DNA from: Ruminococcus sp.
GTDB taxonomy: Bacteria > Bacillota > Clostridia > Oscillospirales > Ruminococcaceae
Assembly (NCBI GenBank): GCA_029062165.1
Contig: JAIDQQ010000017.1
Coordinates: 1-64,000, forward strand
Reading direction: 5' to 3'
DNA: 64,000 nt
Made by a program: the position numbers and the translations under genes
Notes under the pieces: model-generated
Databases searched by the model: none
What the model saw: only the letters and a program-made list of their open reading frames with translations
Told to the model about the DNA's origin: nothing
Shown: positions 44,734-53,669 of the stretch, in pieces
How positions within the stretch are numbered: the first letter of the stretch is position 1
Layout of the letters: each line of letters starts with the position of its first letter

Positions 44734-46319
44734 GAATAAACAATATCCGAGTACCACTTGACTTCGATTTTTCACAACTTGAAAATCTGTGTCTTAAAAA
44801 ACTGAAAATTTCTTCCGGAAATCTCATCAGCGTGAGACTTGCTAAAAAATCGGTTGACGCACGTAAAAAATCGGACGTTCATTTTATAATATCGCTTGAC
44901 ATTGAAGTGAAAAATGAAGAAAAAGTCATGAATACCGTAAAAAACTGTACAAAAACGGAAAAATTCGTCTATAAACCCGAAAAAATTTCCGGAAATTTCA
45001 GCCGTCCGGTAGTAGTCGGATTCGGTTCAGCCGGAATGTTTTCGGCGTTGGTACTTGCCATGTCGGGAGCGTGTCCGCTTGTTCTGGAGCGTGGTTCAGA
45101 CGTCGATACACGGCGGAAGGCAGTAGAAAATTTCCGTTCCGGTGGTGGACTTAATCCGGAATGCAACGTGCAGTTCGGCGAGGGCGGAGCAGGTACATTT
45201 TCCGACGGCAAACTCACTACCGGCATAAAAGACAAGCGAATTGACTGGATTCTTGAAAAATTCGTGGAGTTCGGTGCGCCGGAGGAAATACTATATCTTG
45301 CCAAGGCACATATCGGTACTGACAATTTACTTACAGTAGTAAAGAATATCCGTAATGAAATATTAAGGCTTGGCGGTGAAGTCATTTTTAACGCTAAATT
45401 CTGCGATTTCCGGACAAAAAACAATCATATTTCTGAAATAATCTATTCCGACGGCGTAAATCTGCATACTGTTAAAACAGATAACGTAATTTTAGCTTCC
45501 GGACACAGTGCGAGAGATGTTTTTGAATTGCTTAATAAGAAAAATGTTTCACTTTCGGCGAAAAATTTTTCTGTCGGGGTGCGGATAGAACACCCACGCA
45601 TTGACATTGACCGTGATATGTACGGAATTTTTGCGGGTCATAAAGCCCTTAAGTCAGCCGATTACAAGTTAGCGGTACATCTCCCGAACGGTCACACACT
45701 ATATACGTTCTGTATGTGTCCGGGGGGAGAGGTGATAGCGTCATCATCGGAGGAAAACCGCCTTGTCGTCAACGGAATGAGCCGTTTTGCCCGAAACGCT
45801 GAAAACTCCAACAGTGCGTTATTAGTAGGGATAAGTCCGGAGGATTACGGCACTGATGATGTACTCGCTGGAATGTATTTTCAGCGAAAAATAGAGGAAA
45901 AAGCATTTATTGCCGGTGGTGGTGACTATTCCGCACCGATAACGCTTGTAGGAGACTTCTTAGAGGGTAAATTATCCGGAAAGCTGGGAAAAATTGTACC
46001 GTCATACCGTCCGGCAGTAAAATTCGCACGTCCGGAGGAATATTTGCCGGATTTTGTATGCGAAACTCTCCGTATGGGCATAATCGAGATGGGCAGAAAA
46101 ATAAAATCTTTTAATAATCCGGAAGCAGTTCTGACCGGCGTTGAAACCCGAAGCAGTTCGCCGGTACGTGTCAACAGAGACGAAAAATTCCAGTCTTTAA
46201 GCATAAAAGGACTTTTCCCGTGCGGTGAGGGAGCAGGCTATGCCGGTGGCATAATGTCGGCTGGCGTGGACGGTATGCGTTGTGCGGAATCCGTTATTGA
46301 TAATCTGAAAGGAGTATAA
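44727..46319 (+). CDS. FAD-dependent dehydrogenase (uncharacterised)
   Basis: 530 residues. The start at 44727 overlaps the end of the previous gene and has AAAGGTGG upstream. N-terminal region of about 95 residues (MLRINNIRVPLDFDF), then a dinucleotide-binding motif VVVGFGSAGMFSALVLA, CNVQFGEGGAGTFSDGKLTTG and a C-terminal FPCGEGAGYAGGIMSAGVDG FAD motif. This is the COG2509-like family found in most Firmicutes, function unknown. It lies next to another flavoprotein, but is only distantly similar to it. Confidence 0.9.
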   Translation: MLRINNIRVPLDFDFSQLENLCLKKLKISSGNLISVRLAKKSVDARKKSDVHFIISLDIEVKNEEKVMNTVKNCTKTEKFVYKPEKISGNFSRPVVVGFGSAGMFSALVLAMSGACPLVLERGSDVDTRRKAVENFRSGGGLNPECNVQFGEGGAGTFSDGKLTTGIKDKRIDWILEKFVEFGAPEEILYLAKAHIGTDNLLTVVKNIRNEILRLGGEVIFNAKFCDFRTKNNHISEIIYSDGVNLHTVKTDNVILASGHSARDVFELLNKKNVSLSAKNFSVGVRIEHPRIDIDRDMYGIFAGHKALKSADYKLAVHLPNGHTLYTFCMCPGGEVIASSSEENRLVVNGMSRFARNAENSNSALLVGISPEDYGTDDVLAGMYFQRKIEEKAFIAGGGDYSAPITLVGDFLEGKLSGKLGKIVPSYRPAVKFARPEEYLPDFVCETLRMGIIEMGRKIKSFNNPEAVLTGVETRSSSPVRVNRDEKFQSLSIKGLFPCGEGAGYAGGIMSAGVDGMRCAESVIDNLKGV

Positions 46320-46322
46320 CTT

Positions 46323-46586
46323 ATGAAAATAAATATTGTAGGTGGCGAAATGTCACATCACGAAGTAGATGAGTATATAAAATATGTGAATAATAAGTAT
46401 TCAGGCAGACAGATAAAACAGCTTGATATTATTATTGACGGCGAATTTGTTGACCTTAAATGTCACTTTAAGGATACCGATTTTCAGCGTGCTTACCGTT
46501 CGGCTGATTATCTCGTCAATGATATGGAAAAGTTAAACGACGCCAAACAAGCCGAATTTTCAGAAAAAAAGCGTCATAACGTTTGA
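46323..46586 (+). CDS. Small conserved-looking protein
   Basis: 87 residues, alpha/beta pattern (MKINIVGGEMSHHEVDEYIKYV, LDIIIDGEFVDLKCHF, FQRAYRSADYLVNDME). AAGGAG precedes the ATG, and it sits 3 nt after the FAD dehydrogenase and 10 nt before rsmA. No family is recognised. Confidence 0.7.
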   Translation: MKINIVGGEMSHHEVDEYIKYVNNKYSGRQIKQLDIIIDGEFVDLKCHFKDTDFQRAYRSADYLVNDMEKLNDAKQAEFSEKKRHNV

Positions 46587-46596
46587 GAGGTTTTTA

Positions 46597-47454
46597 ATGA
46601 ATTTAACTAATATAGGAACTGTCAAGGAAATAATGTCAAGACATGGATTCAGTTTTTCAAAAGGTTTGGGACAGAATTTCATAATAAATCCGGAAATCTG
46701 CCCGAAAATAGCCGAAAACGGTAACGCACAGAAAGGTTTCGGAGTACTGGAAATCGGTACAGGTATAGGCGTTCTCACAGCGGAACTCGCCAGACGTGCC
46801 GACAAGGTAACGGCTATTGAAATTGATACACGTCTTATGCCGGTTCTTGCCGAAACACTGGCGGATTTTGACAATATAAAGATAATAAACGAGGACATCA
46901 TGAAATCCGATTTACAGAAAATAATCGTCGAGGAGTTCGCCGGATTGCGTGTAGCGGTTTGTGCCAATCTGCCGTATTATATCACGTCGCCGGTGATAAT
47001 GCGGTTGCTTGAAAGCAGATTGCCCATTGAATCCGTGACGGTCATGGTACAGAAAGAAGCCGGTCAGCGACTTTGTGCGGAAGTCGGTACACGTGACGCC
47101 GGTGCGATAACCGTTGGCGTGAACTATTACGGCACGGCACGACGACTTTTCAGCGTATCACGGGGAAATTTCATGCCTGCCCCGAACGTTGATTCAGTTG
47201 TCATAAGAATTGACCTGAATCAGCAGTATCGCCTTGCACCCGACGAGGAAAATTTTTTCTTCCGACTGGTTAAAGCCGGTTTTTCGCAACGTCGCAAGAC
47301 CGTCGCAAATGCCGTTTCGGCACAGATGGGCATTCCGAAAGAGACGGTTTATACGGCACTTAGAAGTACCGGATTGTCGGAAAATATCCGTATGGAGTCG
47401 TTGAAAATGGAAAATATTATTGATTTTTCGGCAAATTTAAGGGGTGTGATCTGA
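46597..47454 (+). CDS. rsmA: 16S rRNA adenine dimethyltransferase
   Basis: 285 residues. It dimethylates two adenines in helix 45 of 16S rRNA during 30S assembly. KGLGQNFIINPEI, the SAM motif VLEIGTGIGVLTAEL, the catalytic NLPYYITSPVI and SFSQRRKTVAN-type C-terminus are visible. It ends 1 nt before cbiL, so the cob genes follow directly. Confidence 0.96.
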   Translation: MNLTNIGTVKEIMSRHGFSFSKGLGQNFIINPEICPKIAENGNAQKGFGVLEIGTGIGVLTAELARRADKVTAIEIDTRLMPVLAETLADFDNIKIINEDIMKSDLQKIIVEEFAGLRVAVCANLPYYITSPVIMRLLESRLPIESVTVMVQKEAGQRLCAEVGTRDAGAITVGVNYYGTARRLFSVSRGNFMPAPNVDSVVIRIDLNQQYRLAPDEENFFFRLVKAGFSQRRKTVANAVSAQMGIPKETVYTALRSTGLSENIRMESLKMENIIDFSANLRGVI

Positions 47455-47455
47455 T

Positions 47456-48139
47456 ATGGGAAAATTATACGGTGTAAGCGTCGGAGCAGGTGACCCTGAA
47501 CTCATGACCCTGAAATCTGTCCGGATTATAGCGGAAACTCCGGTTATAGCCGTGCCGGAAACGTCCGGAAAATCATTGGCGTTGTCGATAGCTGAAAAAA
47601 TAATTGACTTTTCAGACAAGACTATTATTTATTTTAATTTCCCGATGAGCAGGGATAAAAAAATTCTTGCGGAAAATTACGACAGAATTTCCGAAAAAAT
47701 CTGTTGCGAACTCGCAGAAAATGATGTCGCAATGCTAAGTATCGGCGATATATCGGTATATTCTACGTTCGGTTATGTGGCGGAACGTGTAATTTCAAGG
47801 GGCTTCGCCGTGGAAGTCTGTGCCGGTGTGCCGAGTTTCTGTGCAGTTTCGGCACGTGTCGCAAAATCTCTTGTACGTGACGGCGAAAATCTCCATATAA
47901 TGCCGTATAACAGGGAAAAAATCGAGAATTGCGACTTTTCCGACGGTACATATGTTATAATGAAATGTGGGAAAAATGCTTCGGAATTTATTGAAATTCT
48001 TGACAGAAAAGGACTTACCGAAAGGGCTTTTGCGGTGGAAAACTGCGGACTTCCGGACGAACACATATATTTTAATTTGCAAGATATAGAAAATATCGGA
48101 TATTTTACGGTATTTATAATAAAAAACAGCTATGAATGA
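47456..48139 (+). CDS. cbiL: Cobalt-precorrin-2 C20-methyltransferase
   Basis: 227 residues, first cobalamin gene in the run. SAM-dependent tetrapyrrole methylase fold: GVSVGAGDPELMTLKSVRIIAE (glycine-rich N-terminal motif), SIGDISVYSTFGYV (second SAM contact) and VCAGVPSFCAVSARV. It adds the C20 methyl group to (cobalt-)precorrin-2. Slightly shorter than usual. Confidence 0.93.
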   Translation: MGKLYGVSVGAGDPELMTLKSVRIIAETPVIAVPETSGKSLALSIAEKIIDFSDKTIIYFNFPMSRDKKILAENYDRISEKICCELAENDVAMLSIGDISVYSTFGYVAERVISRGFAVEVCAGVPSFCAVSARVAKSLVRDGENLHIMPYNREKIENCDFSDGTYVIMKCGKNASEFIEILDRKGLTERAFAVENCGLPDEHIYFNLQDIENIGYFTVFIIKNSYE

Positions 48140-49262
48140 TATTTACATATACAGAAACGGTCAGAAAATGCGGTGCGGATATACTACAGGTTCATGTGCC
48201 ACCGGAGCTACCAAGGCTTCGGCGGAAATGCTTTTCAGCGGAAAAATCGTAGAAACTATAAATCTGATGACCCCTAAGGGAATTATGCTTGAATTGGTTG
48301 TAAATGACCAGAAAACCGGCGAAAAAACTTCCTGTAGCGTCGTCAAGGACGGCGGTGATGACCCCGATTCTACTGACGGTATGAAAATTTTTTCGGAAGT
48401 CAGCCTGATTCCCGACGGCGTGGAAATTTCCGGCGGTGAAGGTATCGGCATTGTGACAAAAGCCGGTCTTGACCAGCCACAAGGCGAGTGGGCTATTAAT
48501 ACAGTCCCACGGAAAATGATTAAATCCGCCCTTGCCGAAATTGCCCGAAAATACGACTATTCCGGCGGTTTCAGAGTGTTAATAACTGCTCCGGAGGGAA
48601 AAAATATCGCCCTGAAAACGTATAATCCGAGAATGGGCATAGAGGGCGGAATTTCCATTATTGGCACGTCGGGAATAGTCGAGCCTATGAGCAGTACCGC
48701 CCTTATCGAGACTATCCGCACCGAAGCGAGAATGAAACATATGTACGGTGAAAAAAATATGGTTCTTACGCTTGGCAATTATGGCGAAAGTTTTTTGGAA
48801 AAAGAAATGCCGTTTTTGGCGGAAAACAGTATAAAATGCAGTAATTTCATAGGAGAAGCAATTGAAATCGGTATGGAAATAAATTACGAAAATATTTTAA
48901 TTATAGGACATATCGGAAAACTTGTCAAGTTGGGTGCAGGAATCATGAACACGCATTCGGGCAGTGCGGACGGCAGAATGGATATTCTTGTCACGTGCGG
49001 ACTGCTTGCCGGTGCAGACGCCGATATTCTGCGGAAAATACCGTATTGTGTAACCGTCGATTCTGCACTTGATATTCTGAAAGAGTCGGATTTTCTGTGG
49101 CGTACTATGAAAATACTTTCCCGAAAAGCTGACTATTATCTTAAAAATAAAGTATATAATAAAATAAATATCGGAGTTGTTATGTTTTCGTATAAGCACG
49201 GAATACTTGTAAAAACGGATAATGTCAATAAAATAATCAAAAATCTGACCGAAAGGACTTGA
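48132..49262 (+). CDS. cbiD: Cobalt-precorrin-5B C1-methyltransferase
   Basis: 376 residues. The CbiD hallmark MRCGYTTGSCATGATKASAEM lies near the N-terminus, with GEGIGIVTKAGLDQPQGEWAIN further on. CbiD is needed in the anaerobic route, where it methylates C1 after ring contraction. It overlaps cbiL by 8 nt. Confidence 0.95.
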   Translation: MNDIYIYRNGQKMRCGYTTGSCATGATKASAEMLFSGKIVETINLMTPKGIMLELVVNDQKTGEKTSCSVVKDGGDDPDSTDGMKIFSEVSLIPDGVEISGGEGIGIVTKAGLDQPQGEWAINTVPRKMIKSALAEIARKYDYSGGFRVLITAPEGKNIALKTYNPRMGIEGGISIIGTSGIVEPMSSTALIETIRTEARMKHMYGEKNMVLTLGNYGESFLEKEMPFLAENSIKCSNFIGEAIEIGMEINYENILIIGHIGKLVKLGAGIMNTHSGSADGRMDILVTCGLLAGADADILRKIPYCVTVDSALDILKESDFLWRTMKILSRKADYYLKNKVYNKINIGVVMFSYKHGILVKTDNVNKIIKNLTERT

Positions 49263-49266
49263 AAAA

Positions 49267-50007
49267 ATGGTAAATTTTGTCGGTGCGGGGTGTGGTGCGA
49301 CTGACCTCATAACCCTGCGTGGAAAACGTCTGATAGAGCAGGCGGATGTGTTAATTTATGCCGGTTCTCTGGTAAATCCGGAACTTTTAAATTATGCCAG
49401 TCCGAATTGCGAGATACATAACAGTGCATTCATGACGCTTGAAGAGGTCATCAGCGTTATGGAGCGTTCACGTGAAAAAAACGTCGTTCGCCTGCATACC
49501 GGCGACCCGTCCATATATGGTGCGATTCGGGAGCAGATGGACAGGCTTACGGCACTGGGCATAGAGTATGAAATCTGCCCAGGGGTTAGTTCGTTTTGTG
49601 GTGTGGCGTCGTCACTGAAAGCCGAGTACACGCTTCCGGACGTTTCGCAGACCGTAATAATAACACGCATGGCTGGCAGAACATCTGTTCCGGAGCGTGA
49701 AAGCATTGAAAAACTGTCGGCACATCACGCCACAATGGTCATATTCTTGAGTGCCGGAATGACCGCCGAACTTTCGGAAAAACTCATTTCCGGCGGATAC
49801 AGTCCGGAAACTCCGTCGGCAATCGTCTACAAGGCGACGTGGGCTGATGAAAAAATAATCCGCTGTACCGTCGGCACACTGGCGGAATCCGCCCGAAAAT
49901 ACGGCATAAACAAGACCGCATTAATAACAGTCGGCGACTTTCTGGGCGACGACTATTCACTTTCTAGGCTTTACGACGCAAATTTCACGACGGAGTACCG
50001 CAAATGA
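49267..50007 (+). CDS. cbiF: Cobalt-precorrin-4 C11-methyltransferase
   Basis: 246 residues. VNFVGAGCGATDLITLRGKRLIE, VLIYAGSLVNPELL, RLHTGDPSIYGAIREQ and CPGVSSFCGVASSL are the CbiF/CobM motifs. Methylates C11 of the ring. ATG start 4 nt after cbiD; overlaps cbiG by 4 nt. Confidence 0.96.
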   Translation: MVNFVGAGCGATDLITLRGKRLIEQADVLIYAGSLVNPELLNYASPNCEIHNSAFMTLEEVISVMERSREKNVVRLHTGDPSIYGAIREQMDRLTALGIEYEICPGVSSFCGVASSLKAEYTLPDVSQTVIITRMAGRTSVPERESIEKLSAHHATMVIFLSAGMTAELSEKLISGGYSPETPSAIVYKATWADEKIIRCTVGTLAESARKYGINKTALITVGDFLGDDYSLSRLYDANFTTEYRK

Positions 50008-51035
50008 ATATTTTAGTAGTTTCGCTTACGGAAAAAGGACGGATTTTATCCGGAAAAATTGCCGGTTTACTGGGAAATTTCCATAATTTCAGACGTTGTT
50101 GTTTCCGGAAGCATACGGACAATTCCGCTGAATCTTTTGACAGTTTACCGGAACTTATCGGAAAAAATTTTAATAATTACGACGGTATAATATTTATATG
50201 TTCGTGCGGAATAGCAGTCCGGATTATTTCGCCGTATATCCAGTCAAAAACCACTGACCCTGCTGTTATTGTAATCGACGACGGCGGAAATTTTGTCATT
50301 CCGGTGTTATCCGGACATATCGGGGGTGCAAATCGGCTTGCGGAAATTCTTGCCGAAAAACTGGGTTCTGTTCCGGTCATAACCACCGCCACCGATACCG
50401 GAAAAAAATTCTCGCCGGATAGTTTTGCAGTAGCAAATAATCTTGTTATTGAAGATATTGAAGTATCAAAAATAATAGCTTCTGAAATAATAGATAATAA
50501 AAAAATAGGTCTTATCAGTGACTATAAATGTATTAATATTCCGTCGGAAATAATTTCTTATAAAAATTGTGATACCGGAATATATATCGGGAACAGAAAT
50601 ATAAAACCGTTTCCGATAACGTTACGGCTTATTCCGAAAAATATTGTAATCGGTATCGGTTGCAGACGTGGCACGCCGTACGATACTATTGAAAAACGCA
50701 TTGACGAAACTTTGATTTTTGCCGGAATATCGCCGGAAAGAGTGTCGGGGCTTGCGACGATTGATATAAAATCAGATGAGACCGGCATTATTGATTATTG
50801 TAAAAAGAAAAAAATTATTCCGGAGTTCCACACCGCACAGGAGCTTATGGCGGTCACCGGTGAGTTCACTTCGTCGGAGTTTGTCCGGAAAATTACCGGT
50901 GCGGATAATATCTGCGAAAGAAGTGCGGTAAAGTCAGGCGGAAGGCTTATTATAGGGAAAAATTCCGGCGATGGCGTGACCATTGCAGTAGCTGAAAAAG
51001 ATTTGATTATTGATTTTGAAAGGAAAATTTTATGA
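50004..51035 (+). CDS. cbiG: Cobalt-precorrin-5A hydrolase CbiG
   Basis: 343 residues. CbiG opens the delta-lactone of cobalt-precorrin-5A and releases acetaldehyde, an anaerobic-route step. FICSCGIAVRIISPYI and PVLSGHIGGANRLAEILAE mark the N-terminal domain; the C-terminal domain starts IGIGCRRGTPYDTIEKRI. A middle domain links them. It is start-stop coupled on both sides. Confidence 0.95.
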   Translation: MNILVVSLTEKGRILSGKIAGLLGNFHNFRRCCFRKHTDNSAESFDSLPELIGKNFNNYDGIIFICSCGIAVRIISPYIQSKTTDPAVIVIDDGGNFVIPVLSGHIGGANRLAEILAEKLGSVPVITTATDTGKKFSPDSFAVANNLVIEDIEVSKIIASEIIDNKKIGLISDYKCINIPSEIISYKNCDTGIYIGNRNIKPFPITLRLIPKNIVIGIGCRRGTPYDTIEKRIDETLIFAGISPERVSGLATIDIKSDETGIIDYCKKKKIIPEFHTAQELMAVTGEFTSSEFVRKITGADNICERSAVKSGGRLIIGKNSGDGVTIAVAEKDLIIDFERKIL

Positions 51036-51757
51036 AATTATTTGTTGTAGGATTCGGTGGGGGAAATTTTCGGAATATGACGGTAGAAGCGGTAGAGGCG
51101 ATTGAAAAAAGTGAAATTATCGTCGGTTACAAGGTCTATACGGATTTGATTAAAAAAATTTTTCCGGAAAAGGAATACATTTCAACCGGAATGAAACAGG
51201 AAACAGAACGTGTCAGAATTGCCTTGGATAAGGCGAAAAATCGGGATATTTCCATAGTTTGCAGTGGCGACAGCGGTATTTATGGTATGGCTGGACTTGT
51301 ACTTGAGATGTCGGCGGAATATCCGGAAGTGGAAATTGAAATAGTTTCCGGCGTGACGTCGGCGGTCAGTGGTGGAGCGGTACTCGGTGCGCCGTTGACA
51401 CACGATTTTGCGGTGATAAGCCTTTCTGACCTGCTCACACCTAAGGAAAAAATTATCCGCCGGTTGCGATGTGCCAGTGAGGCTGATTTCACGATAGTGC
51501 TTTATAATCCGTCGTCAAGAAATCGTCCGGATTATCTGAAAAAAGCCTGTGAAATCATGCTTGAATACAAGTCGCCGGAGACGGTATGCGGAATTGTCCG
51601 GAATATAGCCCGTGACGGTCAGTCAAGCCGGATTCTGACCCTTGCGGAACTCGCTGAAATAAGCGTAGATATGTTCACGACGGTTTTTATTGGAAATTCC
51701 GAAACTAAGGTCATAAATGGAAAAATGGTAACGCCGAGGGGGTATAAAGATGTCTGA
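51032..51757 (+). CDS. cbiH: Cobalt-precorrin-3 C17-methyltransferase
   Basis: 241 residues. FVVGFGGGNFRNMTVEAVEAIE, EIIVGYKVYTDLI, VCSGDSGIYGMAGLVLE and VSGVTSAVSGGAVLGAPLTHDF are CbiH/CobJ motifs. It methylates C17 with ring contraction. It overlaps the next gene by 8 nt. Confidence 0.96.
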   Translation: MKLFVVGFGGGNFRNMTVEAVEAIEKSEIIVGYKVYTDLIKKIFPEKEYISTGMKQETERVRIALDKAKNRDISIVCSGDSGIYGMAGLVLEMSAEYPEVEIEIVSGVTSAVSGGAVLGAPLTHDFAVISLSDLLTPKEKIIRRLRCASEADFTIVLYNPSSRNRPDYLKKACEIMLEYKSPETVCGIVRNIARDGQSSRILTLAELAEISVDMFTTVFIGNSETKVINGKMVTPRGYKDV

Positions 51758-53669
51758 AATAGTGATATTCGGTGGTGCGACTGAGGGACGAGAATTAGCC
51801 GAATACTGTGCAGAAAACCGCATAAATGCCGATGTCTGCGTGACGACTTCCTTCGGTGCGGCACTGCTTCCAAATAGTCCGTATATCAGAAAAATAGTCG
51901 GAAGAATGGATGAGTTTCAGATGTCGGAGCTTTTCCGGAAAAACAAGTATCGCTATATTATAGATGCCACGCACATTTACGCCGTCGAGGCGACAAAAAA
52001 TATCAGGTCTGCCAGTACGGAATCCGGCGGATATATCCGGCTTGTGAGGGACAATGTCGTTCCGTCCGGTACTCTCGCCGACAGTATAGACGATATTGTA
52101 AATTTACTTAACCAAAATAACAAGACCATTCTTTCAACTCTCGGCAGTAAAGAACTTCCGGCACTTACGAAAGTTAAAAATTTTCGTGACCGTATATGGT
52201 ACAGAGTGCTTCCGACTGGAAATATCGCTGATTTTTGCGAAAATCTCGGTTACGATAAAAATAAAATCATTGCCGAAAAGGGAAAATTCACGGAGGAACG
52301 CAATATTTATCACATAAATATCAGCGGTGCGGAAATTCTTCTGACAAAACAAACCGGCGTTTATGGCGGTTATCCGGAAAAAATTTCCGCCTGTCAGAAG
52401 TCCGGAATTGAAGTTATAACACTGACAAGACCGTCGGAAATCGGTTACGGTATGGAGCAGGTTAAAAATTTAATAGATAATTGTAAAAATAAAATTTATA
52501 TAGTCGGTGCGGGCATGAACGGTACAAAAACTCTTACGTGTCAGGCACTGGAAATTATCGAAAACGCCCATATTCTGATAGGTTCGGAACGCATTTTAAA
52601 ACCGTTTACGTATCTGAAAAAGACTGTCATTACAGAATACATTACAGAAAAAATACTTGATTATATAAATAATAATACGGATAAAACTATAGCTGTTTTA
52701 ATGTCCGGTGATTGCGGATTTTATAGCGGTGCGGAAAAGCTCGCCGGACTTCTTGGCGGTAGATGCGAGATTATATGCGGAATTTCAACGCCTGTTTATA
52801 TGTGTTCAAAAATCGGCAGAAAATGGGAAAATATGAAGTTTATCAGTCTGCACGGCAGGGAAAATAATATCGCCGTGAACGTCATGCAGAATGAACTTTG
52901 TTTTTTCCTTATGGGTGGTACGGTAAGTCCGGCACAGCTATGCGAGAGACTTAATAAATACGGTCTGACGGATATAACTGTATTTATCGGCGAAAATCTG
53001 GGCTATACGAATGAAAAAATCACGTCCGGCAAGCCTGAGGGACTTATTGATTATAAATCCGAAAATCTTTGTGCGGTAATAACTGAAAATAAAAGTTATT
53101 TGAAATATATACCGTCGGGAATATCGGACGGCGAATTTATCCAGAGTGACATTCCCATGACTAAGGCGGAAATACGTTCGCTTGTGATTTCTTGGCTGAA
53201 TATCGGGAAAAATTCTGTCTGTTGGGATATAGGTTGCGGAACAGGTTCAGTTTCGGTGGAAATGGCGTTGAGATGTCCAGACGGTAAAGTTTATTCTTTT
53301 GACAGAAAATCACAGGCAGTTGAACTTACACTTGAAAATGCAGTAAAATTTTCCTGCGATAATATTCAGACGTCGTGTGTAATTTTTCCCGATGATACGC
53401 CGGAAAATGTACCTGCTCCCGACTGCGTTTTTATAGGCGGAACATCCGGAAAACTTCGTGAAACGATTGATTTTGTACGTAAAAAAAACAGGTCTGCACG
53501 GATAGTTTTAACCGCCGTATCGCTTGAAACTGTAAGTCAGTGCCTTGAATTTCCGGAGGCGGAAATAGTACAGATTTCCGCCACACGTACCCGAAAAATC
53601 GGCAATCATACCATGATGTCGGCGGAAAATCCGGTTTTCATTGTGAGGTTGAAACCATGCGGAGAATAA
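51750..53669 (+). CDS. cbiJET: CbiJ-CbiE-CbiT triple fusion
   Basis: 639 residues containing three consecutive cobalamin enzymes. Residues 1 to about 245 are a CbiJ/CobK-type precorrin-6A reductase (VIFGGATEGRELAEY, DATHIYAVEATKNI, STLGSKELPAL). From about 247, IYIVGAGMNGTKTLTCQALEI starts a CbiE C5-methyltransferase. From about 467, MTKAEIRSLVISWLNI and CWDIGCGTGSVSVEMAL form the CbiT C15-methyltransferase/decarboxylase. CbiE-CbiT fusions (CobL) are common; the extra N-terminal CbiJ is much less so. The reading frame is unbroken, so this is not an artefact of a stop-codon error within this sequence. Confidence 0.93.
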   Translation: MSEIVIFGGATEGRELAEYCAENRINADVCVTTSFGAALLPNSPYIRKIVGRMDEFQMSELFRKNKYRYIIDATHIYAVEATKNIRSASTESGGYIRLVRDNVVPSGTLADSIDDIVNLLNQNNKTILSTLGSKELPALTKVKNFRDRIWYRVLPTGNIADFCENLGYDKNKIIAEKGKFTEERNIYHINISGAEILLTKQTGVYGGYPEKISACQKSGIEVITLTRPSEIGYGMEQVKNLIDNCKNKIYIVGAGMNGTKTLTCQALEIIENAHILIGSERILKPFTYLKKTVITEYITEKILDYINNNTDKTIAVLMSGDCGFYSGAEKLAGLLGGRCEIICGISTPVYMCSKIGRKWENMKFISLHGRENNIAVNVMQNELCFFLMGGTVSPAQLCERLNKYGLTDITVFIGENLGYTNEKITSGKPEGLIDYKSENLCAVITENKSYLKYIPSGISDGEFIQSDIPMTKAEIRSLVISWLNIGKNSVCWDIGCGTGSVSVEMALRCPDGKVYSFDRKSQAVELTLENAVKFSCDNIQTSCVIFPDDTPENVPAPDCVFIGGTSGKLRETIDFVRKKNRSARIVLTAVSLETVSQCLEFPEAEIVQISATRTRKIGNHTMMSAENPVFIVRLKPCGE

